Source: Massospora cicadina (lineage: Eukaryota > Entomophthoromycota > Entomophthoromycetes > Entomophthorales > Entomophthoraceae). From it: a DNA stretch of 64,000 bases. This document shows positions 1-13,200 of this stretch, in pieces. Below the pieces are notes generated by a model. It had not been told where the DNA came from, did no database searches, and worked only from the letters and a program-made list of their open reading frames with translations. Position numbers and translations under genes: made by a program. Within the stretch, counting starts at the first letter, position 1. Each line of letters starts with the position of its first letter. The stretch is from contig JAKSZP010009267.1 in NCBI GenBank assembly GCA_022478985.1, positions 124,001 to 188,000 on the forward strand. Direction: 5' to 3'.

Positions 1-3000
1 TCCTCTTTTTCAAGGCCATATCAAATGCTTACAATGGCATTTCGATCAGGATATTTGACATTCAGATCAGGTATTGCTTGGCACTCATCTCCAATGTTGG
101 TTCAACCACCAAATATAAAATTGGCAGTAACGCGGCCTTCCTTTCATATAGTAACTCAAATGGCAATTTTTCCATTGCCGTATGATGACTTATGTTATAT
201 GCAAACATCACCAAACTGAGGTAAATTCCCCATGCAAAAGTTCTCCCTGCAGACATCTTCCTCAGAATCATGGCCATCGTTCCATTGACCCGTTATACCA
301 GTCAATTCATCTCCAGTTGGTAAGGTACTGACACAACTTCTCAGATCCCCATTATCTCATTCAAGCTTGGGATCATGTGAGACATAAAATTTGATTCATT
401 GTCACTTTTAAGACTTGTGGACATCCATGATGTATACTACTTGATCCAGGATAAACCTTGCAATGCTTGTAGCATCCACAATTTCCAGGGCCTTTGTCTC
501 AACCCATCTATTCAGATGGTCAATCGCAACTATAATGTATTAGACTCCCCCTGTACTCATGGTTAATGGTCCCACCAAATCAATGGACACCATATGCCAG
601 GAAAATCCATGGCAGACCAGTTGATATTTGGTCATGTTCTTTTTAGGCTTGTGCAGCTGGTACTCCGCACAATAAGCCAGATAACCCGCTACATTGTAGA
701 AGATAGACTCCCAGTAATAGTACTGGCAAATGTGATTGGTCATTTTCCTCAGGCCTCCATGCCCAACAACCTTATGCACAGCTTGAACGATAGCTGCTCA
801 TTCTGACACTCTTGGAAAGGTAATTGTTTTTCGTTGATCATCTTAAAAACTTGTCCATCCATGATCTTGGTTTTTTCCATTGCTTTTTAAAGCACACCTA
901 GGATATCTTGGGGTTCATTCCCAATTTCTCCTTTGATCATTCTCTGGAATAGCTTATCCATTTGCTGGTATATCACTTGGACCATTGGTAACCTTGATAG
1001 GCTATCCGCATTCTGATGAGAAGCTCCCACTTGGTGGACTATCTCATAATTGTAAGCCTGTAGGTTCAATGCCCATTTGGCCAGTCATCCTTCCAGTTTT
1101 TGTAAATTATGCAACCAATGCAACGAGGAGTGGTCTGTCACCATTTTAAAGTGCATTCCATTATTATACACCCAAAACTGTTTAAATGCGTAAATTACTT
1201 CAAGGCACTTATGCTCAGTGATGGTGTAATTCCTTTCAGCTGCTGCTAGTGTCTGGCTCACATATGCTACTGGATTTTTGTCCTTGAATTCATCTACTTG
1301 GCTCAGGACTGCGCTAATCGCCATTAATGAAGCATTGGTCTGTATGATAAATTCTCTATTAAAATTTAGATATTTCAATATTGGTTAATCTATCAGGTAC
1401 CATCGTAATTCATCAAAAGAACTCTGTGCCTCTTCATTCCAAATGAATCCTTTTTTGGATCATTCAGAAAACAAAAGAGGGGCTCATCAATCCTTAAAAA
1501 TCTTGAATGAGTCTTCAGTAGTATCTAACCATTCCAAGGAACACTTAATCACTTGGACACTTTTTGGTACATCCTTTCGCTAATGGCTTCAATTTTCTGG
1601 TCTTGCGGCTGCAGTACACTAAAGTTGATAACGAACCCCAGATATTCCAACTCTTTCTTGAAGAAGTGGCACTTTCTTAGCTTGATCTTCAAGTTTGCCA
1701 CGACCAGTCTCTTAAAGACTTTTCCCAAGTGGTGTAATGGTTAGTAAATGTCCTACTGAACACATTTATATCGTCAAGTACACCAGGACGCATGCAAACT
1801 TTAAGTTCTTTAAGTTGGCATCCATGGCTCTCTGTAACGTTTCAGGCGCATTACATAGACCTTGGGTCATATTCATTGGTTGATACAGCCCCTGAGCGGT
1901 GATGATCGCACATTTCTCCTGCTCCAGTTGACAAATCAATTTGCTAATATCCAGATATTAGATCAATCACGGAGAAATATTTCACTTCTCCCAATTGATC
2001 TAATGAATCATTGAATCATTACAATGGATATGAATCCTTCTTTGTTATCTTATTTAGCTTTTGATAATTAATCACCACCTAATAAGAGCCATCCCTCTTC
2101 TTCATGATTAGGATAGGATCGCCAGAGACTACATGATGGAACTAGAAGCCTGTGCTTCACTAGTTTGCTGATCTCTTCTTCCACTACTGCTTCAGCCACC
2201 TTTGACCATCAAATCAGTCTCATTCATATTGGCAAATTTTCCCCAGTGTCAACTTTGTAAAACATTCTGTGCACATCACAAATTATGGTCGTCCAGGGAA
2301 AATACTTCCCAATACTTGTCAAATAATTTGAGTACCTCCTCCTGCTGTCTATCCGTCAGATCAGCGAGTTGCTCTCAATTAACCAATATATTGATACTTT
2401 TGGTCACCCCTGCTGGTAATCCCATCTCATAAGGGTTCCAAGGTTGTGGAATCTCCTCAATTCAGCCATCAGGATTATATGAGCAAACATGATGATTATA
2501 TTCTTCTCAATCTTCATTTTTTACTCAAATTCGCCAGGAGAACTTGAATTTCTCCATGGCCTGGCATAATTATTCCAGGAGCCACCCAAAGCTCTACTCT
2601 GGACTTCTTCCAAGGGCTTCCAACTTCTCCATACACCAGCTCAGGTATCTCCAAAATCAACCCTGTGTCAACTATTATCTGCGATCCAGCCAGTATGGTC
2701 CTTTCCTTCTTGATCCTTAATGGAATTCCCCAGTTTTCTAGGATTTCCTCCAGCATCTCTCGTCAATTCCTACCAACTAATTTGTATCAAATTGATACAA
2801 TGCTGTCATTGTATATAAGATTGATGAAATTATTCCTTTAGGTCAGTGGAGCTTTTCTATCTTTTCAATCAACCAATGGTAACATCTGACCCAATATGGT
2901 CAGCATATTTATCTTTGAAGTTACATTTAACTCCATACTTGCGTAGAAACTCCATTCCAATCAGGATATCATAGCTTTGGTTGGCCAGATCTTTTGCTGA

Positions 3001-3626
3001 GGCAAATACCGCTAAAGATCCAAATAGGAGTAGAAAAGCACTATATTCTCCACAGGAGATGGTGGTATTTGGCCTGGATGACCAATACTCTTTCTTGTAT
3101 TTTAGATCAGGTGAGATTCTCATTTTCTTCATCATCTTGGTTTAGACGATATAGATAGGTGCTTCATTGTCAACTATTACCTGCACCTGTACTCGATTAA
3201 CTAGTATATCAATATACATACACTTGGAGTATTATAAAACCATATTTACTTAGTATATAGAGGCGTTATTTGCAAAATCTAGGGTGTGAATAATTTGCAC
3301 CAATAGATCAGGAATTGATTTCTTGATTGCTCTAAGGGGGATAGAAAGGTTTGCCTCATCTAATTTGACCTTGGCCAATTCTTCAAGATTCTCCATGGCT
3401 CAAGTCTTGTCCACTAGTTGTCACACATTCAGCTGAACAACTTCTTTGATTATTTTGGGTTGATCCCCTTCTTTCTGGATCTGTATACTGCATTAACATC
3501 CAAATTGACCACTTGATATAGTTGATCCTGCGCGTCATCATTGACAAACAGATCATTAATGTCAATTTCTTCATGTAAGATATTGGGATAAACATGTTTA
3601 TCTGCAGTTTTTAAACTGTTCCCCAT
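1..3626 (-). pseudogene. Degenerate gypsy pol of element A (PR-RT-RNaseH-INT)
   Basis: Pol remnant in several frames. Protease lies around 3200-2870; the active-site triplet region reads D-N-E-A-P where family copy C has D-S-G-A-P, so the catalytic glycine is gone. RT pieces lie about 2240-1560. RNase H is at 1378-1085 (SQVDE, VAYVSQTLAAAERNYT and HSSLHWLHNL blocks). The integrase zinc-binding and core region covers about 780-60, with SIDLVGPLTMSTGGV and, near the edge, AYNISHH. Reading frames are cut by stops and shifts throughout, so no active enzyme can be made. The end of pol lies outside the window. Confidence 0.85.
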
Positions 3627-4889
3627 CTAGGCTGTGGGTTCTTTTCCCAATTCCTGTGCAGGTTTAGAATCATTTGCTTGGACACATTGATCTGTTACTT
3701 TGTCTTATTGCATTGAATAGTAAAGTGTCCTTTTCCTCCATACTGATAACTGAGTTTGTCCTTCTTATCAATCCGCATAAACTTCTTGGGCTTATTTCCC
3801 AGCACAGTTTAGTTATTGGAATCCTTAGCGCTCTTGGTCCCATTTGTAAGATTTGAATTTCGTACTGGACTTGGTTTGAAGCTTCTATCTAGGGCATCAA
3901 ATGCAACTTTAAATATCTTTAAATGATCCACCATCTGTGAGGTGGTAATCTCCATTGCAAACACAAAAACATCATTTGATGTGAATTGCAATAGGGCTGA
4001 AGGGCCGCTTGCAATGTGATCCATGCGTCAAAGTTGTCCAGTACTTTCACTCAGACCAAAATCTGCGATTTTTGGTAGAATCGATTGCCAAAACATGCTA
4101 AGGATTCATCCTTCTGGAATTGGATTCTTGTGTTTTCCTGTTTGTGCTTTAACATATGCGTAGACTTCCAAATTCTTTCATGATGGCTGCCTTGGCCTCT
4201 GAGTTTGACCAGCTGTCCCCCTCTAGATGTGGTAACACTAAGTTTTACAATTGGTGTCCAAACAGTTCATCACCATTAAAGCTTTTGATGATTGCTTTAC
4301 CCAAAGATTTTCATGTCAAATAATCGGAAAAATGCAGGGGCATTATCCTTGTGGAATGTGGGTAATTTGGCGTAGCTCTAAATTCCTCCAAATTTTCTCT
4401 AGCCACAACGCTTGGTTTGGCTACTTGACTGACTTGAGGAGTAATTTTGGGAGTCATATCCAAAATGGCTGTAATGTGGTCAGCATATTTCATGGAATAG
4501 TCAACTTCTTAACTGGAGTTCTTAGGGTCCTTTTTCAAGCTTTGGTCGCTATATAGGGCTCACATTCACATTTATGAGTCTTCAACTCTTTGACCTGCTT
4601 CATCAGACACTCTATATCTGTGCTGAATGCCCCTAATCAAATGCAATCTGTTGCACTTTCGGTTTTCAAGAATAAAACTTCTTAAACTAAATCTCTTTCT
4701 TTTCTTTTTAATGACGTTACTTTTCAGCAACTCATTGCTAAAATTAGATTAGTCTTTGACTCCTTCCTCGATCTTAATAGCTATCTCCTCCAAGGCAACA
4801 AATTCTCAATGATCCACAGAATTCAAGGCATTCTTGTTGACTTATGCTAACTCCATCCAGAGTTTTCTTAACTCATCCTTTTACAACAT
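3627..4889 (-). pseudogene. Degenerate gypsy gag of element A
   Basis: The frame from the ATG at 4889 to the TAG at 3627 has 421 codons, nearly the same as gag in B and C (424 each), which supports both ends. The third codon is already a stop. The nucleocapsid knuckle (CFQCGGKGHF in copy C) is found at about 3770-3727, but the first two cysteines read as tyrosine (SYQYGGKGHF), each explained by one G-to-A change. Gag would form the virus-like particle and bind element RNA; this copy cannot do so. Confidence 0.75.
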
Positions 4890-4937
4890 CTTGTACTGGT
4901 GTATCCTACTCAACTACCCCTTTTAGTGAGCACCAAT

Positions 4938-6033
4938 TGTTAAAATACTTGGTTTTTTACCGATTAATAGTTCTCAGGATGGTTAACTGCGCAGGTAAAG
5001 ATGTGCACACTTTGCGTTGTCTGATTGTAGATTATATTCAATTAATAATAGTATGAAGACTATTATCCATAGTTAAATAGATAACCAATTTTGGTCTAAC
5101 GCTTGACCTGTGTGTCTCCTTAAAATTCTCTTGGTGACTTCAGTAAGGATTTATACCCTTATCCGCCTAACTTGATTTACGCTCAGATCCCTAGTTTACG
5201 GCCTTTCCTCTGGTCTCAAAGAGTCTAAAGCAATTTCCGTCTAAACTCAGCTTCTCTTCTAAGTATCCTCGATCCTTACTCTTTATCCTACTAAAGAGTC
5301 CACAATTAAAGCACACAAGCAATAATTTATTGAAAATGAATTAAACTAAAACCAAGTCTGAATTCTGCAAAATTAGACTCTAATTAGACTCTTTTTTATG
5401 TGAATTGTCAGGGAATTTATAGATGGAATTCAGCGCCTAACCCTCAGTTGGCGCCTCACCATGAAATGGCAGTCATTGCCATTTAACTTCCCTTTGTTAT
5501 CTCACCATTGATGGTCTTCTCCATCAGGTCAGGATTCTTCATTGGACATTCTTGAGACCTAAAACTAAAAAGAGTCAGAAAGATACCCTTAAAGTTTTTC
5601 ACTCAATCCCTGCGCCAACCATATTTGGTGAGAGACCTGATTAAGTAATGGGACTTGTTACTCATTATGGCAGGTCATGAACATACTGATCAATTCACTA
5701 GTTGCAGGTGGCATCGCTCACCTCACAACTTGCTCCTTAAATTCTTAATCAGTTGGTGATGAACCTGACCAATCCCAACTGGTACACCTGATAGTTAATA
5801 ATCAATCAACTATCAGATGCCCCCATTTTGTCAGCAACTCTGCCCAACAAGATCTTAAGCATTAACCTGGATCAGTCCCTAACAGATTTGAACCAGGAGA
5901 ATTACCTAAAATCCCCCTAACATTATTAACCCAAAATTAAAGTCAATTGATATCCAATTAACTCACCATAAGAAATTCCCCTAGCGATCCATTGTAATAT
6001 AGATGGCTGGAAAGGTGAAAAATAATTCCAACA
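4938..6033 (-). repeat. 5' LTR of element A
   Basis: On the plus strand it starts TGTTAAAATAC and ends TTCCAACA, so in element orientation it begins TGTTGGAA and ends ACA. It aligns along its length with the LTRs of B, C and D, sharing the AGAGTCAGAAA block and the CTGATAGT hairpin near 5800. At 1096 bp it is about 50 bp shorter than the others. The primer-binding site follows at about 4936-4920. Confidence 0.85.
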
Positions 6034-6099
6034 ATAGGTCTTGAGTTAGTAACTGTAATTCCCCCTAAGCAGGTCATAGCTCCCCCACCCCAGCCATTT
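6034..6099. other. Short spacer between elements A and B
   Basis: About 70 bp, counting the target duplication, separate the LTR of A from the LTR of B. Nothing recognisable is seen. It joins, across element B, to the sequence at 15665. Confidence 0.6.
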
Positions 6100-6104
6100 C
6101 CATG
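6100..6104. repeat. Target-site duplication of element B, left copy (CCATG)
   Basis: CCATG directly abuts the 3' LTR of B and matches CCATG at 15660-15664 on the other side. Five bases is the usual duplication length for gypsy integrases. Confidence 0.9.
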
Positions 6105-7253
6105 TGTACAAATTTACTTTAGTGTTGATTATCAGTCATCAACCCAGTAACCTTTTTACTGCACAGGTTCAATTTCCTCGTTCAATTCTCACATTGTATA
6201 GAATGTATTAATTGATAATAGTATGGAGACTATTATCCATAGTTGAGATTGAACTATTATTTTTCCCAACGCTCGGCCATTATTTCTTATTAATTACTCA
6301 TGAAGTCATACTCATGGGATTCATTTACTTTATTCCTGTCCACCCAATCTTCGTTAAGATACCCCAGTGACAGTCTCTTTCAGCTCAACACAGTCAGCAG
6401 CTATCCCTGATTGTAGTTCCTTCATCTCTAGATCCCCGCTAAGATCTTTACTATTCTCTCTGAGAGTCTTCCAATTGCCTTCTGCAATAATATCCTTGAG
6501 ATGGAACGACACAATAAAAGCTTATAGTCTAACTATATACTGAATCAACAATATCACTGTAGCTAATAACGTTGATTATAATCTTTGTAATAATAATATG
6601 TTTTTTAGTATAGTAAATCCTAGGAAACTTTATATAGTAGGGGATTTGGCTGTCTAACCCTCAGTTGACACCTCTTTGATGCTATGGCAGCTGTTGCAAT
6701 TAATCCCCCACCCTTCCTCGTCTTGGCAACGATGGTCTTCCCCATCCTAGCTAGGAATCTATCATTGGACATCCTCAAGACCTCAAACAGAAAGAGTCAG
6801 AAAACGTGTCCCTAACGTTTTCCTCTCAATCCAAGTGAACCAACCATAATTGGCTAGCGACTTGCTTAGGTAATGTGACTTATTACCCATTATGGCAGGT
6901 CACTTCACCAACTGATTGACTTGCTAGTTGCAGGTAACATCACTCGCCTTGCAACTCACTATTCATTCTTGATCAGTTGGTGATGAAACCTGATCAACCC
7001 CAATTGGTACACTTGATAGTTAATCACTATCAGATGCCCCTATTTCATCAGCCACTTCACCCGATGAGATACTAGGTATTCATCTGGATCAATCCCCGAT
7101 GGATACAACCAGGTGAATATCCCAAAGTCCCACAAATGTAGTTCCTCCAAAACCCAAGCCAACCAATTTCTGATCCACTTCACCTTAGGGAATTTTCCCC
7201 TAGCGACACCAGGTAATCTAGCAGGCTGGGAATATGGGGCAAAAATCCCAACA
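6105..7253 (-). repeat. 3' LTR of element B
   Basis: 1149 bp, starting TGTACAAATTTACTTTAG on the plus strand and ending CCCAACA. It pairs with the 1142-bp LTR at 14518-15659. Preceded in element orientation by the purine-rich tract AAGAGGGGGATG. Confidence 0.93.
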
Positions 7254-7797
7254 CATCCCCCTCTTGCCTAGATTTCCAGCGAGAAAAGGACTGGGGCATG
7301 AGAACACCACTTCAGACACTCAGTCAAATAATTCAATGGTTCAAGTGGAGTATGATCATCAATACTCAACGCTGCTCAGGATGACCTTCAGCATGTGGCA
7401 CTCTTCCTCTTCCTCTCGCTGCCACCTTCTCAGAGCGTGGTCCTCATGACCTTCTGTCATGCCAGGCTGATCAATTTACTCATGATGATATTAGTCCCAG
7501 GATCCAGTTTTCCCCCCATCAGGGTATATGACCCTCTGTTATATTCAGTATTCTTGGTCCGGCATCCTTGAATTCCTGATTTTCTCTTCATCCTAGACAG
7601 GAGACTCTTGCCATTGATGTTTTTTTTCGTGGCTTGATTAAGAATACTTATCTCTATTCGCCCTCATTATTTCGCTCATAACCTATTGGTTGTAAGTTAT
7701 TCTTAATTCTTCCCTTGGAAAGCTTATCTCATTAATTTTGAGGTTAATCTCCCCAAAATTGGAGCCTAATGGATTATAGAGTGCATAATGTAATCTC

Positions 7798-7805
7798 TAT
7801 ATAAG
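7798..7805 (+). promoter_or_regulatory. TATA box of the antisense frame in element B
   Basis: TATATAAG ends 28 bases before the ATG at 7834. The same octamer sits at the same place in copies C (32882-32889, minus) and D (43109-43116, plus), so it is conserved with the frame. It drives against the element's own transcription. Function is inferred. Confidence 0.55.
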
Positions 7806-7833
7806 TCCAACATCCCCCTCTCATCCAGCTCAT

Positions 7834-8864
7834 ATGTCAATCTCAGAATCTCGTTATCAGCAACTTCTGAACAGTCTGTCCGATACAGACCTCTGTATTT
7901 TCCAGCAGATGAGTTGTGGATGCTCGACGGAACCTCTTCTATGGTCCTTCCAGGACACATACACCTAGTCTGTAACAAGCAGCTAGTCTTGTGTTGAATT
8001 ACTGGAAATGGTAAATACTCCCTCCAAAACCAGGTTGGCCATCATTTTGAACAACTCTTGGCTAACTCTTCCCTTGCAGTCAATTCCAGAGTTGGACTTC
8101 AAAACCCTCTTGGATTTGGCTCCTTTTGCTGATGCTCCAAACATCATCATCAATTCTCTGAGATTATGCCAGTCACTCTGGATTGTTAATTCCTGGATGG
8201 GTCAGACTTGCTCCCTGAGTTCCTCTTCCAACTCAGTCAATTCTACAAACCTGCTGTATTGGTTTCTGAGCTCTCAATCGGTAACAGCATACACTTTGAG
8301 CTCCCCTATGCTAAACTCTGGACCCAAGTCACCAAGGCTTTGACATTAGCGCTGAATCCCACTGATCTTGACAACCTTCTGGATCAGGATACTGCCACTT
8401 ATGCTCTTTGCTTTTCTGGCCAAGTTCTTTGAAGTTGGTCGTGGAAGCTTCCAGCCTCACTTGGTTTCCACCGGTCATTTAGCTTTAGCTTCCATGAAGC
8501 CCATAGTCGCTGTTTGCAGGATGCAATCTGCTCTCTTCACAACTACCTCTTCTCTGGAGCTTCCCATCGGTATCTTCCATTGATGGCATTAGTAGGGGGC
8601 ATGATTCAGCAACCCCCATCAAGTATTCCTTCTTCACTGCCAGCTCACATGTCCAGTGTCCTTGATGAAGCCCGTCAGCAGGCGCTCAAGATAAATCTTC
8701 CAGCTCTGGTGCCATATCGGGATTATTTGGGGTTATTCACCAATTGCCTCTTACTTTATTGCTGGTTTCCTCCCCACTCTGGGGTTTCACAATTGGCATC
8801 ATTTGACATTTCAATTTCCCTTCCCCTAGTCAATTTTTCTCAGGGCTCAGCGTCCACTCAATGA
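7834..8864 (+). pseudogene. Antisense accessory frame of element B (unknown protein)
   Basis: A frame opposite to gag-pol, between the end of pol and the 3' LTR. It starts MSISESRYQQLLNSLS and ends with a block containing AHMSSVLDEARQQAL and LPLVNFSQGS. One base is lost near 7904 relative to copy D, so the protein is split over frames here; the pieces at 8008-8343, 8208-8432 and 8514-8864 carry the rest. Length is about 1.03 kb, as in C (1042) and D (1040). I do not recognise the product. It has no visible zinc knuckle or protease or RT motif; leucine- and phenylalanine-rich stretches suggest a compact helical protein. Conservation in three copies argues that the ancestral element encoded it. 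Confidence 0.6.
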
Positions 8865-9119
8865 ACTTGGTTTCATGTAGATCTCTCCCTTACAAGTGTC
8901 TGATCGCATATCAACTTTGATGGGCTATTTATTCCTACCGCAATCCATCCTCCTCCCCCAAGAGGCAACATAGGCGGAATCATCCACGTACTGAGGATGA
9001 TCAGTAAAAATAAAAATTCTAAAAATTTATTGGCTTTTTTATCTATGCATTATAAAACCTCTTTATTTTAATATCTTATTAATTACTTTTTTATCTTTAT
9101 TCTTCTTTTTTCCTATGGG

Positions 9120-9315
9120 ACTTGACCTTGTTTCAGTTCAGAGGTCCATCTTTCCCCCAAACTGGGTCCTGGGTACTTAAACCTACCAGTTCCATGGTTC
9201 ATAGGTCCTTTTTAGGACTTAACCATCTGAATTGGTTCAGAGGTCCTTTTTTCGGACTTGACCTAACCATCAGGACATGACCAACTTAATGGTTCATTGG
9301 TCCTTTGGGAACTCT
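9120..9315 (-). repeat. Four-fold GGACC-NN-TGAACCA motif region of element B
   Basis: Read on the minus strand, variants of GGACC-NN-TGAACCA occur four times within about 200 bp; the first overlaps the pol stop codon at 9286. The same arrangement is present in C and D. The region lies between the convergent ends of pol and the antisense frame. Confidence 0.75.
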
Positions 9316-12300
9316 TTTATTTTTCTTTTTCTTAATCCAACGCTTTAGATACTTAGCGTGGACTCAATTTACAACTCTTCCATCCAAGAGATTCTTGATG
9401 GAGTAAGCATTGGTTGCCATCTTGAAGATTACTTTGAATGGACTCAACCACAATGCATCCAATTTGTTTCTTTGTCCAAAACCATGCATGTTGCAATAGG
9501 CGACTCTTTCCCCTATTCGATATTCTTCTAATGACGGTCAGTTCTTATCATCTGTCAATTTTGCTTGTATCCTTTTCTTCATGATTGTATCAAATGCTTG
9601 CAATTGCATATCAATCAGGATAATCATCATTCAGTTCAAGTATTGCTCAGTACTCATCCTCAACGTAAGTTTCACTACCAAATATAATATCAGTTGCAAC
9701 ACGGCCTTTCTTCCGTGTAGTAATTCAAATGGTGTCTTTCCTGTCACCATATGATGACTAATGTTGTAGTTGAACATCACCAAACTTAGGTACATTCCCC
9801 ACATGGAAGTTCTCCCCGTGACTAGCTTCCTCAGACTCGCAACCAGCATCCCATTGACCCATTCTACCAGTCTGTTCATCTCCAGCCAGTATAGTACTGA
9901 CATGACTCCTTGGATCCCCATTATTTCATTTAGCTTTGGGATCACATGGGACTTGAAGTTGGTCCCATTGTCACTCTATAGGACTTGTGGACATCCATGC
10001 TGGTATACTACTTAATCCAAGATGAATCTCGCAGTACTGGTAGTGTCAATTCTGGGTAAGGCTTTCATTCAGACCCATCTCATCAGATGGTTGATGGCTA
10101 CTATAATGTACTTGACTCCCCCTGTGCTCATCGCCAGAGGTCCCATCACATCGATGGACACCATTTGCCAGGCAAATCCAGGGCGGACCAGTTTGCATCC
10201 AGTTGTGCTCTTATGTGGTTTGTCAGTTGGCACTATACGCAACAAGCCAGATGATCCGCGACATTGTAGTTAATAGATTCCTAGTAATAATACTGGAAAA
10301 TATGGTCAGTTGTTTTTCTCAGGCCTCTGTGCCTGACAAACTTGTGAGCTGCTTATACTATCGCTTCTCTTTCTGACAGTTTCAGGAATAATAGCCACTT
10401 CCCATTGATCGTCTTGGATACTTGTCCATCCATAGTCTCGATGTTTTTCATCACTTTTTGAAGCGCACCTTGGATTTCTCAAGGCTCATCCCCAATTCTT
10501 CCTTTGACCATTCTCTGGGATATCTCATCCACCTGCGAGTAAACCAACTGGACCATTGGCAACCGCGATAAGCCATCTGCGTTCTTATGAGAAGCCCCCA
10601 CTCAGTGGACTATCTCATAATTGTAAGCCTGAAGCTTAAGTGCCCATCAGGCCAGTCATCCTTCTGGTCTTCTTATATTGTGCAGCCAATGCAGAGAATA
10701 GTGGTCCATCACCACCTTAAAGTGCATTCTGTGGATGTACACCTGAAACTGCTTACATGTGTTAATGACCACAAGGCATTCATGCTCAGTCATGGTGTAG
10801 TTCCTCTCAGCAGCTGAGAGTGTCCAGCTCACATATGCCACCAGATGCTCATCCCCAAGTTCATTTACTTGGCTCAGTATGGCGCTGATCACCATAAATG
10901 AAGCATCGATTTTAATGATAAACTCCTGATAAAAATTCGGATATTTCAGAATCAGCGAATCTATCAAATACTGGCGTAACTCAATGAAGGAGTCCTAGGC
11001 CTCTTCATTCCATAAAAATACTTTTTTCGGATCTTTTAATAGATGAAATAAAGGCTCAGGTATTCAGGCGAAGTCCCAAATAAATCTTCTATAGTATCTG
11101 ACCATCCCAAGGAATACTTGGATGTCTCAGAAACTCTTCAGCACAGCCATCTGTTCAATAGCTGCTATCTTCTGGGGTTGCGGCTGCAATCCATTTGCAT
11201 TGATCACAAATCCAAGGTATTTAAGCTCCTTCTTGAAGAAGTGGCACTTCCGTGGCTTGATCTTCAGTTTAGCCACAGCCAGTCTCTTAAACACTTCCTC
11301 CAAGTGCTTAAGGTGATTAGTAAACGTTCTACTGAACAATTTGATATTGTCCAGAAATACCAGGATGCACAACAACTTCAAGTCGCTTAATATCGCGTCC
11401 ATGGCTCTCTGGAACGTAGTGGGCACATTGCAAAGACCCTGGGGCATCCTTGTCGGCTGGTATAGCCCCTGCACGGTAATAATCGCGCATTTTTCTTGGT
11501 CTTCTTCTGGCAAGTTGATCTGCCAGTATCCTGAGATTAGATCCATTGCGGAAAGATACTTCACTTTTAATCAATCCAGCGCATCATCAATCCATGGCAG
11601 GGGATATAATCCTTCTTCATAATTTTTTTCAGCCTCCAATAGTCAATCACCACCCGGTTTGATCCATCCTTCTTCTTCACAATCAGAATTGGACTCACCC
11701 AGGTACTTGATGACGGAACTAGAAGCCCAAGTTTCACTAGTTTGCTGATCTCATCCTCCACTACCACTTTGGTGGCTTTCAATCTTTGGATCAATCTCAT
11801 CCTTATATGTAGATTTTCCCTGGTGTCAACCTTTGTGAATTACATCTCATGTGCATCCTAAATTGTGGTGTTCTGAGTGAGCACTTCCCAATATTTCTTG
11901 AATAATTTGAGCACCTCCTCCTTCTGGACTTCTGGTAGATCAGAGAGCCTTTCTCAATCACCCAATAGGTTGATGCTTTCAGCCACCCCAGCCGGTAATC
12001 CCAGTTCCTCAAGAGACCCAAAATCATTGAATTGTCTCAATTCTGCCATCAGGATCAAATGAATAAACGCAATAATTGATTTTCTTGACCTTCATCAGTT
12101 TTTCGCTCAAATTCGCCAGGAGAACTTAAATTTCTCCATGGCCTGGCATAATTATTCCAGGAGCCACCCATGGCTCTACTCTGGACTTCTTCCAGGGGCT
12201 TCCAACTTCTCCATACAACAGCTCTGGAATCTCCAAAATCAACCCTGTGTCAACTATTATCTGCAATCCAGCCAGTATGGTCCTTTCCTTCTTGATCCTT

Positions 12301-13200
12301 AATGAAATTCCCCAGTTTTCTAGGATTTCCGCCAGCATCTCTCGTCACTTCCTACCAACTAATTGTTATCAAATTGGTACAATGCTGTCATTGTATATCA
12401 AATTAATGAAGTTGTTTTTCCGATTCAATGGATCTTCACCATCCTTCTGGTATACCAATGGTAACATCTGACCCAGGATGGTCAACGTATTATCCTCAAA
12501 GTTACATTTAACTCCATATTTCTACAGAAACATTATTACAATCAGGATATCATAGTTTTGGTTCACCAAAGCTATTGCTGGCGCAGATCCCACCAATGAC
12601 TGAATTGTAGTGGCAGCGCACTATATGCTCCACAGGAAATGGTGGTGTTCAGCCCAGATGTTCCATATTCTCTCTTGTGTTCCAAGTCCAGCAAGATCTT
12701 CATCCTTTTCACCAGCTTGGTTGACACAATAATGATGGGCGCTCTGCTGTCAATAATTGCCCTCACCCTTACTCGATTCACCTGAATATCTATATATGTA
12801 CACTCATAGTATTGTAATATAGTATTTATTGAGTGAATGGCGGCGTTATTAGCCAAATCTAGGGTATGAATAATCTTCACTGATAATTCAGGAAAGGATT
12901 CCTTTATCACACCGAGGGGGATAGACAGATTGGCCTCATCTAAACGGACATTGGTTAACTCATCAGGATTCTCGGTGGTCCAAATCTTCTCCGCCAGTTG
13001 TCAGGCGTATGGCCATGCAACCTCCTGAACTATCTTGGGGTTGATCTTTTTCCCCAGCTCTGGTCACGGCTTTATGCCCATGTTGACCAACTGGTATAGC
13101 TGATCCTGCTTATCATCTATAAATAGATCGCTAATGTCTATTTCTTCATTCATAATATTGGGAGGAACAGGTTTCTCCGCCGCTCTAGACTGGTCCTTGT
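9286..13200 (-). pseudogene. Degenerate gypsy pol of element B (PR-RT-RNaseH-INT)
   Basis: Protease lies at 12910-12480; the active site reads D-S-R-A-P, with arginine in place of the essential glycine. RT runs 11800-11127 in two frames, with SPILIVKKKDGSNRVVIDYWRL, MPQGLCNVPTTFQRAMD and LVFLDNIKLF, where copy C keeps YLDD: the second catalytic aspartate has become asparagine. RNase H is at 10967-10560 and integrase at about 10390-9400, with IDVMGPL, PQVL and AYNISHH blocks. The frame ends at the TAA at 9288-9286, after a lysine-rich tail. In an intact element it would be cut from Gag-Pol by its protease and copy and integrate the RNA; here it is dead. Confidence 0.88.

Larger units (their letters stand above)
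1..6033 (-). mobile_element. Ty3/gypsy element A, 5' part, truncated by the window edge
   Basis: A minus-strand LTR retrotransposon. Reading leftward from 6033 there is one LTR, a primer site next to it, gag, protease, RT, RNase H and integrase, and the element runs off the window before its 3' end. It belongs to the same family as elements B, C and D but is the most diverged: its LTR is shorter and its coding regions hold many stops. The protease-RT-RNase H-integrase order places it in Ty3/gypsy. Its 3' LTR and target duplication cannot be seen. Confidence 0.9.
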